Assembly (NCBI GenBank): GCA_013365325.1
Contig: JABVXV010000109.1
Span: forward strand, 18,501 to 82,500
Source: Dipetalonema caudispina
Lineage: Eukaryota; Nematoda; Chromadorea; Rhabditida; Onchocercidae
Reading direction: 5' to 3'
DNA: 64,000 nucleotides
A model generated the notes under the pieces. That model saw nothing but the letters and a program-made list of their open reading frames with translations, had not been told where the DNA came from and did not search any database. Of this stretch, positions 1-13,707 are shown one piece after another; the first letter of the stretch is position 1; every line of letters starts with the position of its first letter. Both the position numbers and the translations under genes were made by a program.

Positions 1-225
1 TCGGATAAACATAGTTATAGTTGGCTTGCCTCTTTCAGATGACCTGATTTCAAATTAATATTTCTCATATGCAGTACTTTCTTAAATATCGACCGTATGA
101 TAAATTTTATCATATGGACATCTCACTATAATATATGATTTTTAGCAACAATTGAGATGATTTTCAAACATGGAATATAAAAGAAAGTGGATTCTGGTGA
201 AAAACTATACTTGAAAATTTTGCAG

Positions 226-2217
226 CTGACCATCCGTTAGTAAGTCAGGCCGAGTTGGAAGAAATAAACCGTGGTCGATCAACGTCTGCTTTGCTATCGG
301 CAGCTAAAAAACATCAGAAAATACCGTATTTAGCAATTTTAGCCACACCTGCTATTTGGGGTATTTGGGCAGCAGCTATCGGTGATCTGATGACATTGCA
401 GGTTAGCTTAGAATTGTTAACAAAAAGAAATTAATTTATTAATTACTGCAATGATGAAAATAACCAAGGAGAACTTTTCTACTGCAATGCTGAAGTATAA
501 GATAAATAAATTTGAAAGTTAAAAGTGGATGGATGACTAATGATGTGTAAATTTGACAGAAATGGCACATAAATTTTAAGCAAAATGTAGGAAATAGCAA
601 TCAACCAATTAGTGCTTCACAATAAATTGTGTATGATTGTTGAATCAGATGGATCGATAAATTCTTGTAGTTAAAAACATGTGTTATTTAAAATAATTTT
701 GTTAATTTTTTATAATAATTACTTCCTTTTTTTCCAGCTAATACATACATTCAGTCCACAATATATCAGAGAAATCCTCGGATATTCGGTAGAACATACT
801 GGTTTTTCGGCCGCTCTTCCTGTGCTAGTCCAATTTCTTTTTAAGGTCACATGTAAAAGTCATTTTCTGATTGATTGGATAGAAAAATTGATTTTTTCTT
901 ATTACAAAAATAATTTCAGCTTGATAATTTTACGGTAATAATTGTTGTAGATTTTTGCTGGTTATAGTAGTGATAAATTACGTATCTTATCAGAGACTGC
1001 GAAATTACGTCTATATAATAGCATAGCACTTGGAGTTTCAGCAATTTTCCTCATTATTTTGGCTTTTTTGCCTCAAGGCAAGTTTGTAAACAAATTCCTA
1101 TGTTCTGTTTAAAAATTTTTCTCAAAATCTTCGGAATCCTACTGGAAAAACTTTAAAATTTTAGACAGTTACCTGATAATTTAAAAGTGAATTATATTAC
1201 TTGATGAGAAAATTTATCAATTTTCAAGAGCTGCTTTATATGCAATTATCAATTTTTCTAAAAAATAAATATTGAAATCCAACATTGAAGAATGTTTGAG
1301 AATTTCTTGAATATTAAAATTTAGGATATCCATTAACGGGGGTCATTTTGCTAACATTGGCAACATCAATGTATGGTTTTAATGGAGCTGGTTTTAATAA
1401 GGTAATTTCATCACTGAATACTGTAAATTGTTGCAGTGATATTTAGTGTTTCTGTTTCGACAATCGTATTTATAAGAGATGAGTTGAAGATACTATTTTA
1501 TCTCTTTAATTATACTTCAGATAGGTTTTTTTTTTTTCTTTATGTTGAAAGGTAATCAGTTGATGATAGTATTTAATGGGTGGATTTTTGTTAATTCGCA
1601 TGAATTGGTTTCAGTTAAATTTTACAAAAAAAAAAAATTGACTGATTGATTTTTAGTGTGCTACATTAGTATCGAGACAATACAGTGCATTTGTGCTTGG
1701 ACATATTCAAATTCTTTGGTGTATTGCTATGTTGCTATCTCCAATTTTGGTTTGTTTATTTGAATGTAAAATGAATCAACGTTGAAATTACATTACGATG
1801 CTATGCTCCTTTTCTAAAAGTTACCTGAACTACATGAAAATCCTAACTGACGTATCTTTGACGTAATGATGAACTATTATATCAGCCACTTAACGATTTA
1901 ATTTAATTTCAAAGCTTATCAAACTTTTACCTTCCTGATAATCTATGATTATCAATGAGCTTGCATTATCTGTTGTTTAGATCATTTAGTGTAAGTTAAT
2001 TTTTCTGCAGGTAAATGTATTGCTTGGTGAGGGAACGATCTACGATTGGAGATTCATATTTCTGCTGCATGCAGCCTTTTCGCTTATCACCAATCTATAC
2101 TTCTGCATTGTAGCCGCTTCTGATGCAGCATGGTGGACAGATGATGAACGTATAGCAGCATGTATCAGAAGTGGTGATTCTTTCTGGTGGTGGAAAGGAG
2201 AACCACAGCAGATCTAA
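226..2217 (+). CDS. SLC17-type major facilitator transporter, C-terminal half (5' end outside window)
   Basis: Six exons join in frame: 226-401, 738-845, 951-1077, 1325-1401, 1657-1749 and 2011-2217, giving 261 residues and a stop. The first exon begins two bases into a codon after a TTTTGCAG acceptor, so earlier exons lie left of the window. The protein opens with a DHPLVS...EL linker like the central loop of SLC17 carriers (sodium/phosphate, vesicular glutamate and sialin-type anion transporters). It then shows six hydrophobic segments, matching helices 7-12 of a 12-helix MFS fold, with a YDWRFIFLL motif before the last helix where SLC17 proteins have a W-Q/R-x-V/I-F-L-I signature. It ends in a short tail rich in Trp. 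It should sit in the plasma or a vesicle membrane and move organic or inorganic anions; the substrate cannot be read here. The intron after 1077 has a GC donor. Family is fairly sure, subfamily is not. Confidence 0.85.
1078..1324 (+). other. GC-AG intron in the SLC17-type gene
   Basis: The exon ending at 1077 (CCTCAAG) is followed by GCAAGT, and the next exon opens after TTTAG at 1324. Only this junction keeps the frame (...LPQ-G-YPLTG...). A GC donor with otherwise perfect consensus is a known minor splice class. Confidence 0.75.
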
Positions 2218-3371
2218 TATGATTTAATAATTTAAAATATATCAAGCCGATATATTTTCGCAGTCGACGCAGCCGCTCTTTAAATGGCTTATTATTTTTT
2301 TTTTTTTTTTTACGAAGATATCTTCGTAGTATGAAATAGAAATGGAATATTTCGTAATTTCGTATGTATCCATAAAAATGAGTGGTAAGCTAAATATGTC
2401 AATGTACAATGACTTTTAATCACTATCAACTAATAGTAACTGATAGTAGTTTTGATCAGATCAAATGGGCAATCATTTTTACAGTAATGGAAGACGATCT
2501 TTGATCAATATGAAATATCTTGAAAAGAGCGAAAAAATTGCAAAAAATTCAAGTAAATCAAAGAGAAGCGCAATAGTTTCGCAAAACAAAACAGCTAATA
2601 TTGACATATTTGCTTAACAAATAATATCCATTCTGTTATTTGTCACAATTTTTGTTGTCTTATTTGTTTAGCAAAAATACTTCAGCACTAATCGCGATTC
2701 AGTGCCTGTTTTTCTTGTCAATATCCTAAAATTGCATGAATTGAAGATCATCTAATTTTACCACCGTTATTTTTTTACCACGAACGAACAATAACATCAA
2801 TATTTTACAATATCCATAGGAGAGGATATTTTTTTTTTTTGAGAGTATGCTTCTGAAGGATTCAGCAAAAATTCTTTTCAGAAGTTAAATTATGCATATA
2901 TTGTAAAATCTCTCCTAATTTGTCTACTGCAACTTGGGTAATTTAATTAATTTAAATCACCTCAGTGGTTCCTATTCTTTTCGAAATAACGAATTAGTGA
3001 TATTTTAAAACTAACATCTGAAAATAAATTAATAATTTTCCTCAATCGATATCTTCTACAAGTTAAAGCATTACCGCATCACTTAGATCCTTTCATCTAC
3101 ACTCAACTGTTTGTACCGTCCGAAATAAAATACTTAAATGTCAACATTTAATTTGCGAAGGATTATCGGGCATAAACGAGGTCATCTCGACATCATTGAG
3201 GTACACACCAGAATGATCCATCCTTACCTCATCTCCTAACTGTGTTATCTAAGTGTATCATCAATCTTAAATTCCAAATTCGGAATACATCTCAAAATAT
3301 AAGGTTACACATCTGAAAATTCATCTCAATCGATTCAGCTCATTTCCGTTGCTCACGTCAAGTTAGATTGC

Positions 3372-3429
3372 TATCACATCCCTACTGATTCGAGAAGTCA
3401 GAATTTTTCGAATCAGTAGGAATGTGATG
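3372..3429. ncRNA. pre-miRNA-sized hairpin, candidate small RNA
   Basis: The arms 3372-3393 and 3408-3429 pair over 22 positions: 13 perfect pairs next to a 14-nt loop (3394-3407), then one mismatch (C3380/A3421), seven further pairs and a terminal G-U. A 22-nt arm with a short loop is the size of a nematode pre-miRNA. The strand is not set, as both transcripts fold. I do not recognise the mature sequence; it could instead be a fold-back repeat. Confidence 0.35.
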
Positions 3430-3582
3430 ATAACTTCTGAAGAGACGGTAGAATTATCAATTAATATAATCCTTCTGCAATACTGCTCCCTACTTACACT
3501 GATATAATGAATAACTTTTAGGTAAAGTGAGAAGAAGGGATGGGTGATGGTTTATATCTCGATGAATGGTGATCATACTTAC

Positions 3583-4001
3583 CTTAGCTTGCTTTCTTAT
3601 AAATCTGTCAAGTTTCTGAATCATTGGTGCAATTTGCTATGATTCCAGCTTAATAACACTTGAATGTCGTTTAGATTTCGCTGGTGTATTCTCGATATAG
3701 GCCTGAAATGACCTACGTCCTTTTAAACCGCATAATTTTGTTGCCATAGTAAGTAGCTTCTTTCGAATTTTCCACCGGTCTACATTTAATTTATCCCTTT
3801 ATCATCTGACCAACAAACTCATTGCTCTGTTGAAGAAAACAATATATCCTGAATTTTATGTTCAATTTTTTCAAGCCTATCCTTTAAACCAATTTTATGG
3901 CGTAAAATGCTACGTGGGATGCTATACGTAATACGTGAAATACTTCGCCCATATTTGTTTGCCATAGAAGTATGTTGGTTCACAGATTCATTGCAAAACA
4001 T
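3583..4001 (-). pseudogene. possible relic or minor gene, two broken open segments
   Basis: Two protein-like stretches lie close together on the minus strand. One runs from ATG at 4001 to a stop at 3819 (60 codons) and is basic and amphipathic, with a DRLEKIEHKIQDIL coiled-coil-like end. The other starts with ATG at 3747, is stopped by TAG at 3637-3639, and stays open after it to 3583, where AAG is followed by a consensus GTAAGT donor. The segment is less AT-rich than its surroundings and has many Arg/Lys codons, which hints at past or present coding. No family is recognised and no complete model can be built. It may be chance. Confidence 0.25.
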
Positions 4002-7000
4002 TTTTTAAAGGTATAAATTGCGGAACACATTTCAGTCAGTCATATGTTGAAAGATGAACGTTGTTAATACAGCAATCAAAAATTAAGAAAGTAAAACTTT
4101 CAGAATTCGAAAAACAAAGTTGAAGGAATAAAATTAAAGTTAGGAAAAGAACAAATTGTTGCAAATTAAATTTCCAATTTTATTTCTATGTGATTGCTTT
4201 TTTTTTTTTAATTTAAAATAAGAAACATAAATATTCATAATACACATTCATATTTGCAGGATTATGGTTAGCTGTAGGAATTCGTTTTTTTTTCTTTTCT
4301 TTTTTTTTGACATGGGAAATGAATATTTCCGTTGAACTTTTGTTTAATTAGGATATGATTTAGTTTTAGTTATTCAGATTTTCCGGAAGCTTCTTTAAAT
4401 TTTTTAGAAATGTTTAAATCATGACAGATTGATTATTTATAGAAATTAGTAGTGAATTTTATAGCTAAAGAAGCTTAATAATTCACATTTATTCACTACG
4501 ACGAGTCATCCAGTAGCTAACTTTGCTTAGTTTAAAATTTTCACACCAAAGCATTTTAAATAAGTTAAAAACTAATCTACTTCATATTAGCAATCTTTGC
4601 ATTTATACCAGTTTGCTCCAAGTGCTACCTATAAGTTTATTTAGGCATTTCATCACTAAATTTTACAAACCTCTCTTGTCATACTACTCTAAATTTCTTA
4701 ACCATTTTACCTATAAAAGTGAAATTATCTACTTCATATAAACTATCTATAATTTCATAATTAGATAAAACAAAGCATTTCACATTTATCTCAGGTTCTT
4801 TTAATACTCTATCTTTTTTAAACTCTGCTTTAAAAACTTATCATTTCTTCATTAGAAAGAGATAATAACATTGTTGATCAGCAGAAATCAAAAATTAAGT
4901 CCTGAATTATTCATACTCATAGAATACAAAAAAAAAAAAAACTATCTCTAGTTAAGATTTATCACTGATTTCAGATGAATTAATTTAAAATTTGTTTGAA
5001 AAATTTCTGATACACATTATTATTACTTTTTTCAATTTTAATTCTGGTTATTTAGTTCGCTGTTTTTCTTTCTCCATTTTAATTTATTCATTCAAATGAT
5101 ACTTTCCAATAAAACTTTTCCTGAAATTAATTTTCTTTTTTCAAAATGTAAAGTTGATTTATCGCATTTCCTCCTGAAATGATTTTATCACTCGGTTAGT
5201 TTTTAGTTATTTGAATACAGGAATTTCATTTTTTGGTTAGTTGTTCCTGTTTTCTTTTTTCACATTTAATTTTCGATAGTTTCACTCTCCATGATCGATA
5301 AAATAAAGAATTTTAATTATTTTCGTCTGCTTTTTCCCATTTAACAATTAATTTTCTTTTTTCTTATTTGGTATCGTTATTGATTTCTTTTTTATCTTTT
5401 TGAATTTATTTGAGTTTATTTTCAAATTATGATTTATTTCATTCTATTTTTTACCTCTATACCTTCCACATTCTTTTTTTTTCGTTTTTTTCCACATGCT
5501 CAAATTAATTAAGCACATTTAAGTACATTTTAACTGAAAAGTATGACTTCTATCATTTTAAGTATTAAATTAGAAAAAATAAAAATCGAACTATCATTTT
5601 GTATCTTGAAGATTTTAAGTAGAAAAACTACTTTTCATCACTTTTAGAAAAATAAAAAACAATTTTAACATTTTTTGCCGGGAACTTGAAGTATTCTAGA
5701 AGTGAATTAAATGAAAAAAGATTAGATTCCTATCGATATATCATTACCAATTTAGCATAAAGTATCATTATAATCATTATCATTACTATCATCAACCAGA
5801 ATCATCAACTAGAGTTTACCATTCATTTGACAATTCTATGCATAAATTTATATGTGATAATATATATTATTAAGATTAAGATATAATCAAAATGGGAAAG
5901 AATTTATCACTTGACGATTTTGAGATGTGACACCCACTTTCCCCGATCATCCTTCGGCACCTTTCCCACCTTTCCCGACCTGACATTGGTCTCCTTTTGC
6001 GAACTATGTCAACAACTCTACACTTATAATTTTAATTTGATTTGATTCAGTGAAGGATTGAAGGATGAGCTCATATTTCTTTCATCTTTTTAATATTTAG
6101 AAGACTAGTTTGCTATTGAATTGATTCATTACTTTCCAAGGATAAACTTTTCCATGTTTGACTTTAATTTGATTTTGATTCTTTTTTCTTTTACCAAATT
6201 AATTCTTATAACTTAATCAAAATTGCTGTTATATTTCAATTATTTCAATTAAATTTTTGGTAAGTTAGATATGTTCCAATTCATTTTTCATGTCAGTATT
6301 CAACGAAAAATTTATCCAAGTTTTGTTGTCAAAATTGTAAATTTTCTTCTTCCAATTCGCATTTTTCACTCTACAAATGCTCTTTTTTCCCTAAACTTTT
6401 TTAAATGTCCCAAAGTTTTTTCTTTGTTTTTCTGTCCCTTGAAATGTTTACTTTCACATATATGATTTGTTTCTATCCTTCTTTCATCTTCTAATTAAAT
6501 TGATTAAATTTTTTGAATGTACTGATCCATTCATTAAATCCGAATTTGCACAAAAATTAGAGATCCTTAAAAGAATTTTTACATACCATACATACCCCTA
6601 ATACCAATGCATTACACCCGCTGTGATCCTTATCTTGTTTGACGTTGGAATTTGCACAATGATTCGAAATTGTTATTGTCGTAGACATATATTTCTCCTG
6701 TACAGTTGTGTTTATCATGATAATAGAAGCATTTGTGTGTCATAATCACATTCCTATTTATGTATAAATGAATCAGGTTTTCAAATTCTTTTATAAAACA
6801 TTTAACCGCTTGATTGTTACAAATAACTTAATGATAATGATAAGCTTTGCTCTTTTTCTCTCATTATATCAATGATAATCTTGTTATATTCTTAATTATT
6901 AGCATATATTCAAAAAGAATTACTTCCTTCTTTGTTTGTTATTTGATGTTGCATTCTTATTTTGACATGTTTTTCCCGTAGAAAAGTTATAATTTCGACA

Positions 7001-8068
7001 AGATCAACATAAGCTCATTTCTTTATCCTTTTTTTTTTCTTTGCAAAAATTACAGCTGAAATAGTATTTCAAAGATGAGTCAATTTTTAAACATTACTCA
7101 ATATTTTGTAGTTTTTCCCGAGATATCGCATAGTTGCCCTTTTTTTCCATATCATTTCATGTTTTTAGTATTTTCAATTACATTTCTTTTTTTTTCCCCG
7201 AGAAAATAGCAAATTACTGAAGCAATTTATTTATTTTTCTAAAATAGAATGATACAACATTTTGTTGGTTTATTTCAACATGCCTTACAAATTTTCCTTT
7301 TGCATCACACAATAAAATGGAATATTTAAGTTGATTTCCAATTGTTCCATATGCAATTTCCATTTGGATTGACAGATTTTATGTAGCACTCAATATTCTT
7401 CCTTTTCTATTCAATAAATTACATTTGCACTTAATGCGCTGTATCATTTGCATGATCGTTAATCATTTGATACAGCAAACTCAGGTTGATTTAAATTTTT
7501 GCCTTCTTTGTTGTTGTAACGGTCGTTATTGATAATGGAATACAAGGAAAGATAAGTATCTTAACACATCTACACCAGATATATACATCTGTAATATTAT
7601 TTCCTACAGTTTATAGAAAAATTTTGGAAATTTTACAAATTCTATGTATAATTTAAGTCAGCATTTATATATCATCTGTCAAAGGTATTATCAATTTTGG
7701 TACCCATTTTCAAAATTTTATCGTTTTACATGGAAGTTATGAACGGTGCTATCGGTGGCACACCAAAGGGACATTCAAACTTTTATCGTCATTTCAAATC
7801 AAACAGCATAAGGATGGTATATATGTCTTCTAGTCGTACTGTTTCAAATGTAATATCATTCATTGCCTCTCCCCAACTGAACCGATGATATGATTCCTTA
7901 TCAAACTTTTTATCATTTAGGTTATTTTCACATTAAGCACATTTCTGGCATATATTTTATTTGGTTATGAATGGATGAAATATTAAGCATATTATTAAAT
8001 TTTTGAAGCCTGAAATTTTTCCATTTCTTTTTTTGTTTACAAGAACAGATGATAAAAAGATGGATGAC

Positions 8069-8159
8069 GAAAAGTAACCTAAATAGGTCAAAAGTACATG
8101 AAAAGTAACTTAGATGGGTTAAACCGCATGAAAGGTAACCTTAATTGATTTAGACATAC
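8069..8159. repeat. three diverged tandem copies of about 30 bp
   Basis: Units at 8069-8099, 8100-8129 and 8130-8159 each begin with GAAARGTAAC and end in ACAT, GCAT or ATAC, with the middle diverged. Function unknown. Confidence 0.6.
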
Positions 8160-9933
8160 GTAAATGCATTAGACCAGATATCATTTTTTTTTTCTTGGCA
8201 TTAATTGCTTAATTTCAACAATTGGAATTAACTAATCAACTTTTTGACTTGTTTCCTTAATTTACTTGAAACATCTTAAAATTTATTTTATGTCACTCAC
8301 TGGTTGTATGAAATTTTAAAATCTCTTTATATTTTAGTCGGATTTCTTGGAATAGACGTAAGTGTAAAAGTGTTGTAATTTTGAAAAGAATTTTTGTTTT
8401 TTTTTTTTTTTTTTTTGTTATTTTTCACTTACGTCGCGTTGAACTGATCGTGTGCCAACAACAAGATGAATCGTTTTTGTGTAAATTAATTTTACGTTTA
8501 AGTACACTTCTTCATACTTCTTAGGTCTTTTTTTTTTCTTTTATATCATAAATTCTTCAGAAGTTTTCGTGGAATGTTAGTACTATACCTTTTTTTTAGT
8601 TTTTTAAAAATTTTTATTTTAACTAAGGATTTTAAATTCTTTTCATCTTGTATAGAATTTCTTTGTAAACTGCTGAATTGGTTTAATTCTAAATCTATTT
8701 GATGAATCAAAAATTCAAATTTCTAATGCTTCATTATCGAATGCTAAGATTTAAGATGAAATATCGATTAGAAAATTCATCGTTGCTCCAATAGAATACA
8801 ATTATGACCTTTGTATTACTGTAAGCATTTTATGCTTTCATTAGAAAAAAAAAGAAATAGTTTTCCAATGTTCCGGTTTGTTGTGTCTCCGTGAAGGTCA
8901 TTCATCCGTAAGCTCCTTCTGATCGACTCAGCTGCCCAGCAGGAGAGAAATGCCGAGTCGTTTGCTTTGTTACTTTATCCTTCCTTGTTCAGAATGATCA
9001 GACAAATTCCACTCTTTTCTATTTGTTCGATAAACTAAAATTTAAATTTTTAATGCTTCACTATAGAAAGAGCGATGTTCTATAACGAAACTTTTCTGGT
9101 GTCTTTTTATAGTTTAATACATTTAAATCGTTAAATTCTTTACAATTATTAAACTTTTACAGACATTACAATGAAGATAGAAAATCTTTATTGCTTTGAT
9201 TTCCTAGTAAAAAGCTCATTTTATTTTTAATTCTTCCTATTAAAACTTTCAAAACATTCCATAATTACTAAATGATTACTTTAAAAAGTTTAACTTTTAT
9301 GAATTCGTTCTTTTTTTTTCGTATTTTTATTGTTTAATAAAAATAATTTTAAAGTTTAAACTTTTGGAATTTTGTTTATTTTGCAAATGTAAACGATAAC
9401 AGCACATGAAGTGATAAGAGAATGACCTTTAATGAAGAAAGAAAAAGAACTTCTTGTCTGATAACTTACCAGCTTGTTGTGATAACAGATAAAACTATGC
9501 TGTTTAAAAAGGGAGAACCGATTATCATTTATCATCTTCATTCTTTCAACAGCAATTAATCCTTCATTGATCCTATCTTCGTCTTCTACATCAGTTACGT
9601 TTGTATTTTCTTCCTTCTGATCATTCTTACATTTTATTTTACGGATATATCCAATTTCACTAAAAAAAAAAGAAGGAAATTAGATAGAGTTTTTAATAGG
9701 CCTCTTCAAAATTTATGAAATGATGATGATGTGAAATTGAAATTATATTTTAAAATAGGTAATGGCAACTATTTGTAAGGGTTAGTAAAAACTTCAAGAA
9801 TAAATTCAAATTTTAAGGCGAAACAATTAAAGATTTTTCTAGGTCATGAGTGTCACTTCACTCTTCACTGACTTCTCAAATATCACATGAACAGTTAATT
9901 TTAATGGGAAATACTTCTTCAATCTTTCATTAT

Positions 9934-9955
9934 GTGGTACTTCTCGAAGTACCAC
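9934..9955. repeat. 22-bp near-perfect palindrome
   Basis: GTGGTACTTC at 9934-9943 is followed by TC and then its exact reverse complement at 9946-9955. The two-base centre is too tight for an RNA loop, so a cruciform or a dimer-binding site is more likely than a small RNA. Confidence 0.5.
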
Positions 9956-12900
9956 TTGAGGAAGAGAGACGATAACTTCAAATTAAAGGGATTTGAAATA
10001 TAAAAACGAGATCGGAATAATGAAAATCAATTTATCATTCTCTTTTTTCGATAATATAATTCATCTTCTTCCTTTCCCACAACTCTGCATTTGCAACAAT
10101 TAAGGATATTTTTTCAGATTTTTTTGGAACGGATAACTTTTACTTAAATTAATTTTTGTAGAGATTTAATGATTTCCACCGAGGATATATTGCAATCATC
10201 GATTTCTTTTCCCTTTGTACGTACACGACAACAGATCTTTCTTCATTTCTAATAACTTTTTGTGCAAAACATTTTCGAGTTTCTTAGTAAAATCCATTAA
10301 TTTAATTGTATTATCAGCTTCTTAGTGCATTGTACTGTCATAATTCTAGTAGAAATTAATCGTTTTCACTGAAAAGAAGAAAAATAATCTGTCGTGACAT
10401 TCTGCTAACGAACTACAACTCCGCTAACAAGTAATAAAAGTCACAGGGATCATTGTAGTATTAGTTGAAACGATCAAAATTTAGTGAAATTTGAAAAAAT
10501 TGAATTGATACGATTATCTAACAGAGCAATAATTGTATTAGTATCATCAAATAAAACTATATGAGACTTGTTTTAATTAAAAGCCATATGAGATTTATTT
10601 TAATTTAAAGCTTTGATCGATCCGAATGTGTGTTGTCCTTTTCCTTATCGAAAATGTATTGCTTTTGACATCTCCTTTCGTTATTAATTGACGTTTCGAA
10701 TCTTTCAAAAAAGAAAAAAAAAAAAGTAATCAATTACTTATTCTGGATGGCCTTTAGTTTGTCTCTTTATGTAAATGTTTACATTTATCGGATAGTTGTT
10801 GTATCCTCAATGCCGGGGAGATGCTTATTTATTGTTGTTTGCATTATGTTTGTCTGTCCACAATGCTCCTTCTGACCATTGGATTCGACATTATTTATTA
10901 GCACAGAAACTTTATTTGTCATCCTTTGATTTATAATTTCCTCATATTGTCATTTTCAATATTTGCTTTATCTCTTGTTAGTCTTACCTTCTGTTAATCA
11001 AACATTGTTTATCACAAACTGCGTAAATTTTAATTTTCCATCTTTTCGCGATATATTTTAAGGATTTTCTTTGAAATTCGATATTCCATTTTGCAAAATA
11101 TGATATATTTGTTGATAGGTTTAAATCAGTGAGTTTATAATATCAACAAGTTTAATTAAAATATAAACTTAACACAATGATGGTAACTTGAGCTTTTCAC
11201 ATAATAGACCGATACAGGGATTATCTGAGAGTTGAGATGTACTGGAAAATAAGACCAGACCTGAAATTCTGATCATTCATAAACTTTCAACTGTGCAGTT
11301 GCTATTTGCCTCAACTAAATGACTCATCGAATTTCTCCGCTCTTTCAACTGGTTTTTAAAATATTATATCGTATGGTCAACATTAGGTTAAGCAGATATT
11401 GCAAGGTGAAATTTTTATGTTTATTATTCTACCACTTGAAATACCATCAAAATTCTATATGAACTTTCAAGTCCATGTCACAATTTTTGGTAAAAAAAAA
11501 ACTTCAAAATTTCATTGGTTATAAAAGGTTTACTTTTTTCTTCTTGTAAAAAATATAAATGAATCATATAGCTTTTTAGCCATTCCTTTATAACAAAATA
11601 TATTCCATCTTTTTCTGACTAGTCCTTTTTTGAATAATTGATTTCGCAAAACTTTTTTCGCTTTTTTTCCCTGTCCAGCTAATACTTGGCTATACGAATG
11701 TTTTTTTTTACAATTGATATATGTTTGTTTATCATTCGAATGTTATTGTTTTCTCGTGATTTAAAAGAAAATTTTTAAGAAAATTAACATCAACATTGCT
11801 TACGGTATTGTTTTCCGTTTTTCAAATTTTATGGAATGTTGAATTTCTTTCTTCTTTTCTGGGAAAAATGTCGTAATTATTTATCCTCGAGTATTCAAGT
11901 TCATATCCTAAATGTGATTGATATTACAAATTAGTTCAATCAATTCATTTCAATTCATCAATTAGTTAGTTAAGTTGAAAATGAGTGACTTATTTAGCAT
12001 TTTTCTTCTCTGAATAAATTATCCAATTTGTTTACTATCCTGAAATAAAAAATATCTGATTCATTACCGAAATCAGTCAGCGCAAAAAGTCTTATCGGCG
12101 AATATTATCTTCCTTATCAAATGATCAACCAATTTTCCTCTGCAGTTATTTTAAATGAAAATAAATTCCTGACATCACTCTGTCTGGTCGAATGTTTTCA
12201 TCTTTGTCAAATTTTACTTGAAAGCTTGAACTATATGCTAAAAGAAAATAAATTCAAGTTATTTTTGTCTCATAAAAACATTATCCTCTCTCTTTTCATC
12301 AATGTGTCATCTAAATATCTGTCAGTCCGCATATTTTAGCATATTTAGGAAGATATCACTCTTATCATCACAGGCCTTTTCTTCAAATTTCAATTTGAAT
12401 CATTTCCATGATTACATGATGTTTTTGCTTTTTCTTTTTTCTTTTTGGAAATGAATTCTACGATCATTGATTGTATGAGATTTCACGGAAAATGGAAAAA
12501 GAAGTTAAATACTTCCATAAAGAGTGATTTGTTGTTAAGATAGCATTTATTATAATGAGAAAAGAAAGAATGAAAGTGTATGTGTATGTGTATGTATCTG
12601 CATGTGTACTTACGTAGAAACGTTGAAATTGTGGGATCGCTGGTTGTCGCTAAATTTTTTCAATGTCAATCATTCAGAGAATTCCAAAATTCAAATCTTT
12701 GAAGAGATAGAATTTTTTAAGAATTTAAAGTCAATGACAAATGAGCAAGTTAAAGGCAATTTTTTGGATTGATTACCAATCAAACAACGTTCGACATGTT
12801 ATATTGCTAAAAATTTCAAATTTTGCAACAAAATTTAAATTTGTGATTGATTTAAACTGATTGAGGAAATCTTACTGGAATTGTGGATGTGTATTTTAAT

Positions 12901-13707
12901 AAATTTTACTTAGTGCTTTTTGAAACAAAAAGATCGATATTTGTCATAAAAATGTAAAAGCTTATTTCATTGTATTAAAGAAAGAAAAATTGTTGCTAAT
13001 TTTTAGAAAATGTATACGGAAATAAACGAAATGCTTTTACCGTAATTGGATTTTGTATGAATCATATTAAATTAGGTTTCATTTTATTAAATGATTATCG
13101 TTGCATATATTTATAATACTGATGACAATTTATTTTATTGCACTTGCAATCAAATTATCACTTCCTGTTATCGATATTTCATCAATCAGTTTATTCCACT
13201 TATATTTACCATTCGTTTTTTTTTTTTTTTTTTTTTTCATTTTTTATATCTATTTTTTTTTTTTAGGGCAATAATTGAAGGTAAAATTATTGACCGTTAA
13301 ATGCTATTATGAAATTTGGTGGATATTATTTTGAAATTGATAATATCGCACAGACAGATACATATACACAGGCACACAGATATGCGGCAAATATTTAATT
13401 ACTATTTATTAATTCTCCGTTACATGTTGTATGAACTGTTTTCAGATATTTTTCCTATTTGGTAGAAAAACGACACAGATACGTATGTTAACAATTATCC
13501 TTTCCTTTTTTTTTTCATCAGAACTAAATCAGATTTAAATCTCTAAGCACATTGTCAAACATTTTTTGGCACTTTTTTGTGAATTTTAATTAAATATTTT
13601 GCTTTAACGTTAAATAAGTATGGAAATGTCGTAGAATGCAAATCTCAAAAGCTTCAAAACAGAAACGCAAACGCTTTCATATGTTGTACAATATTATTTA
13701 AATAATG

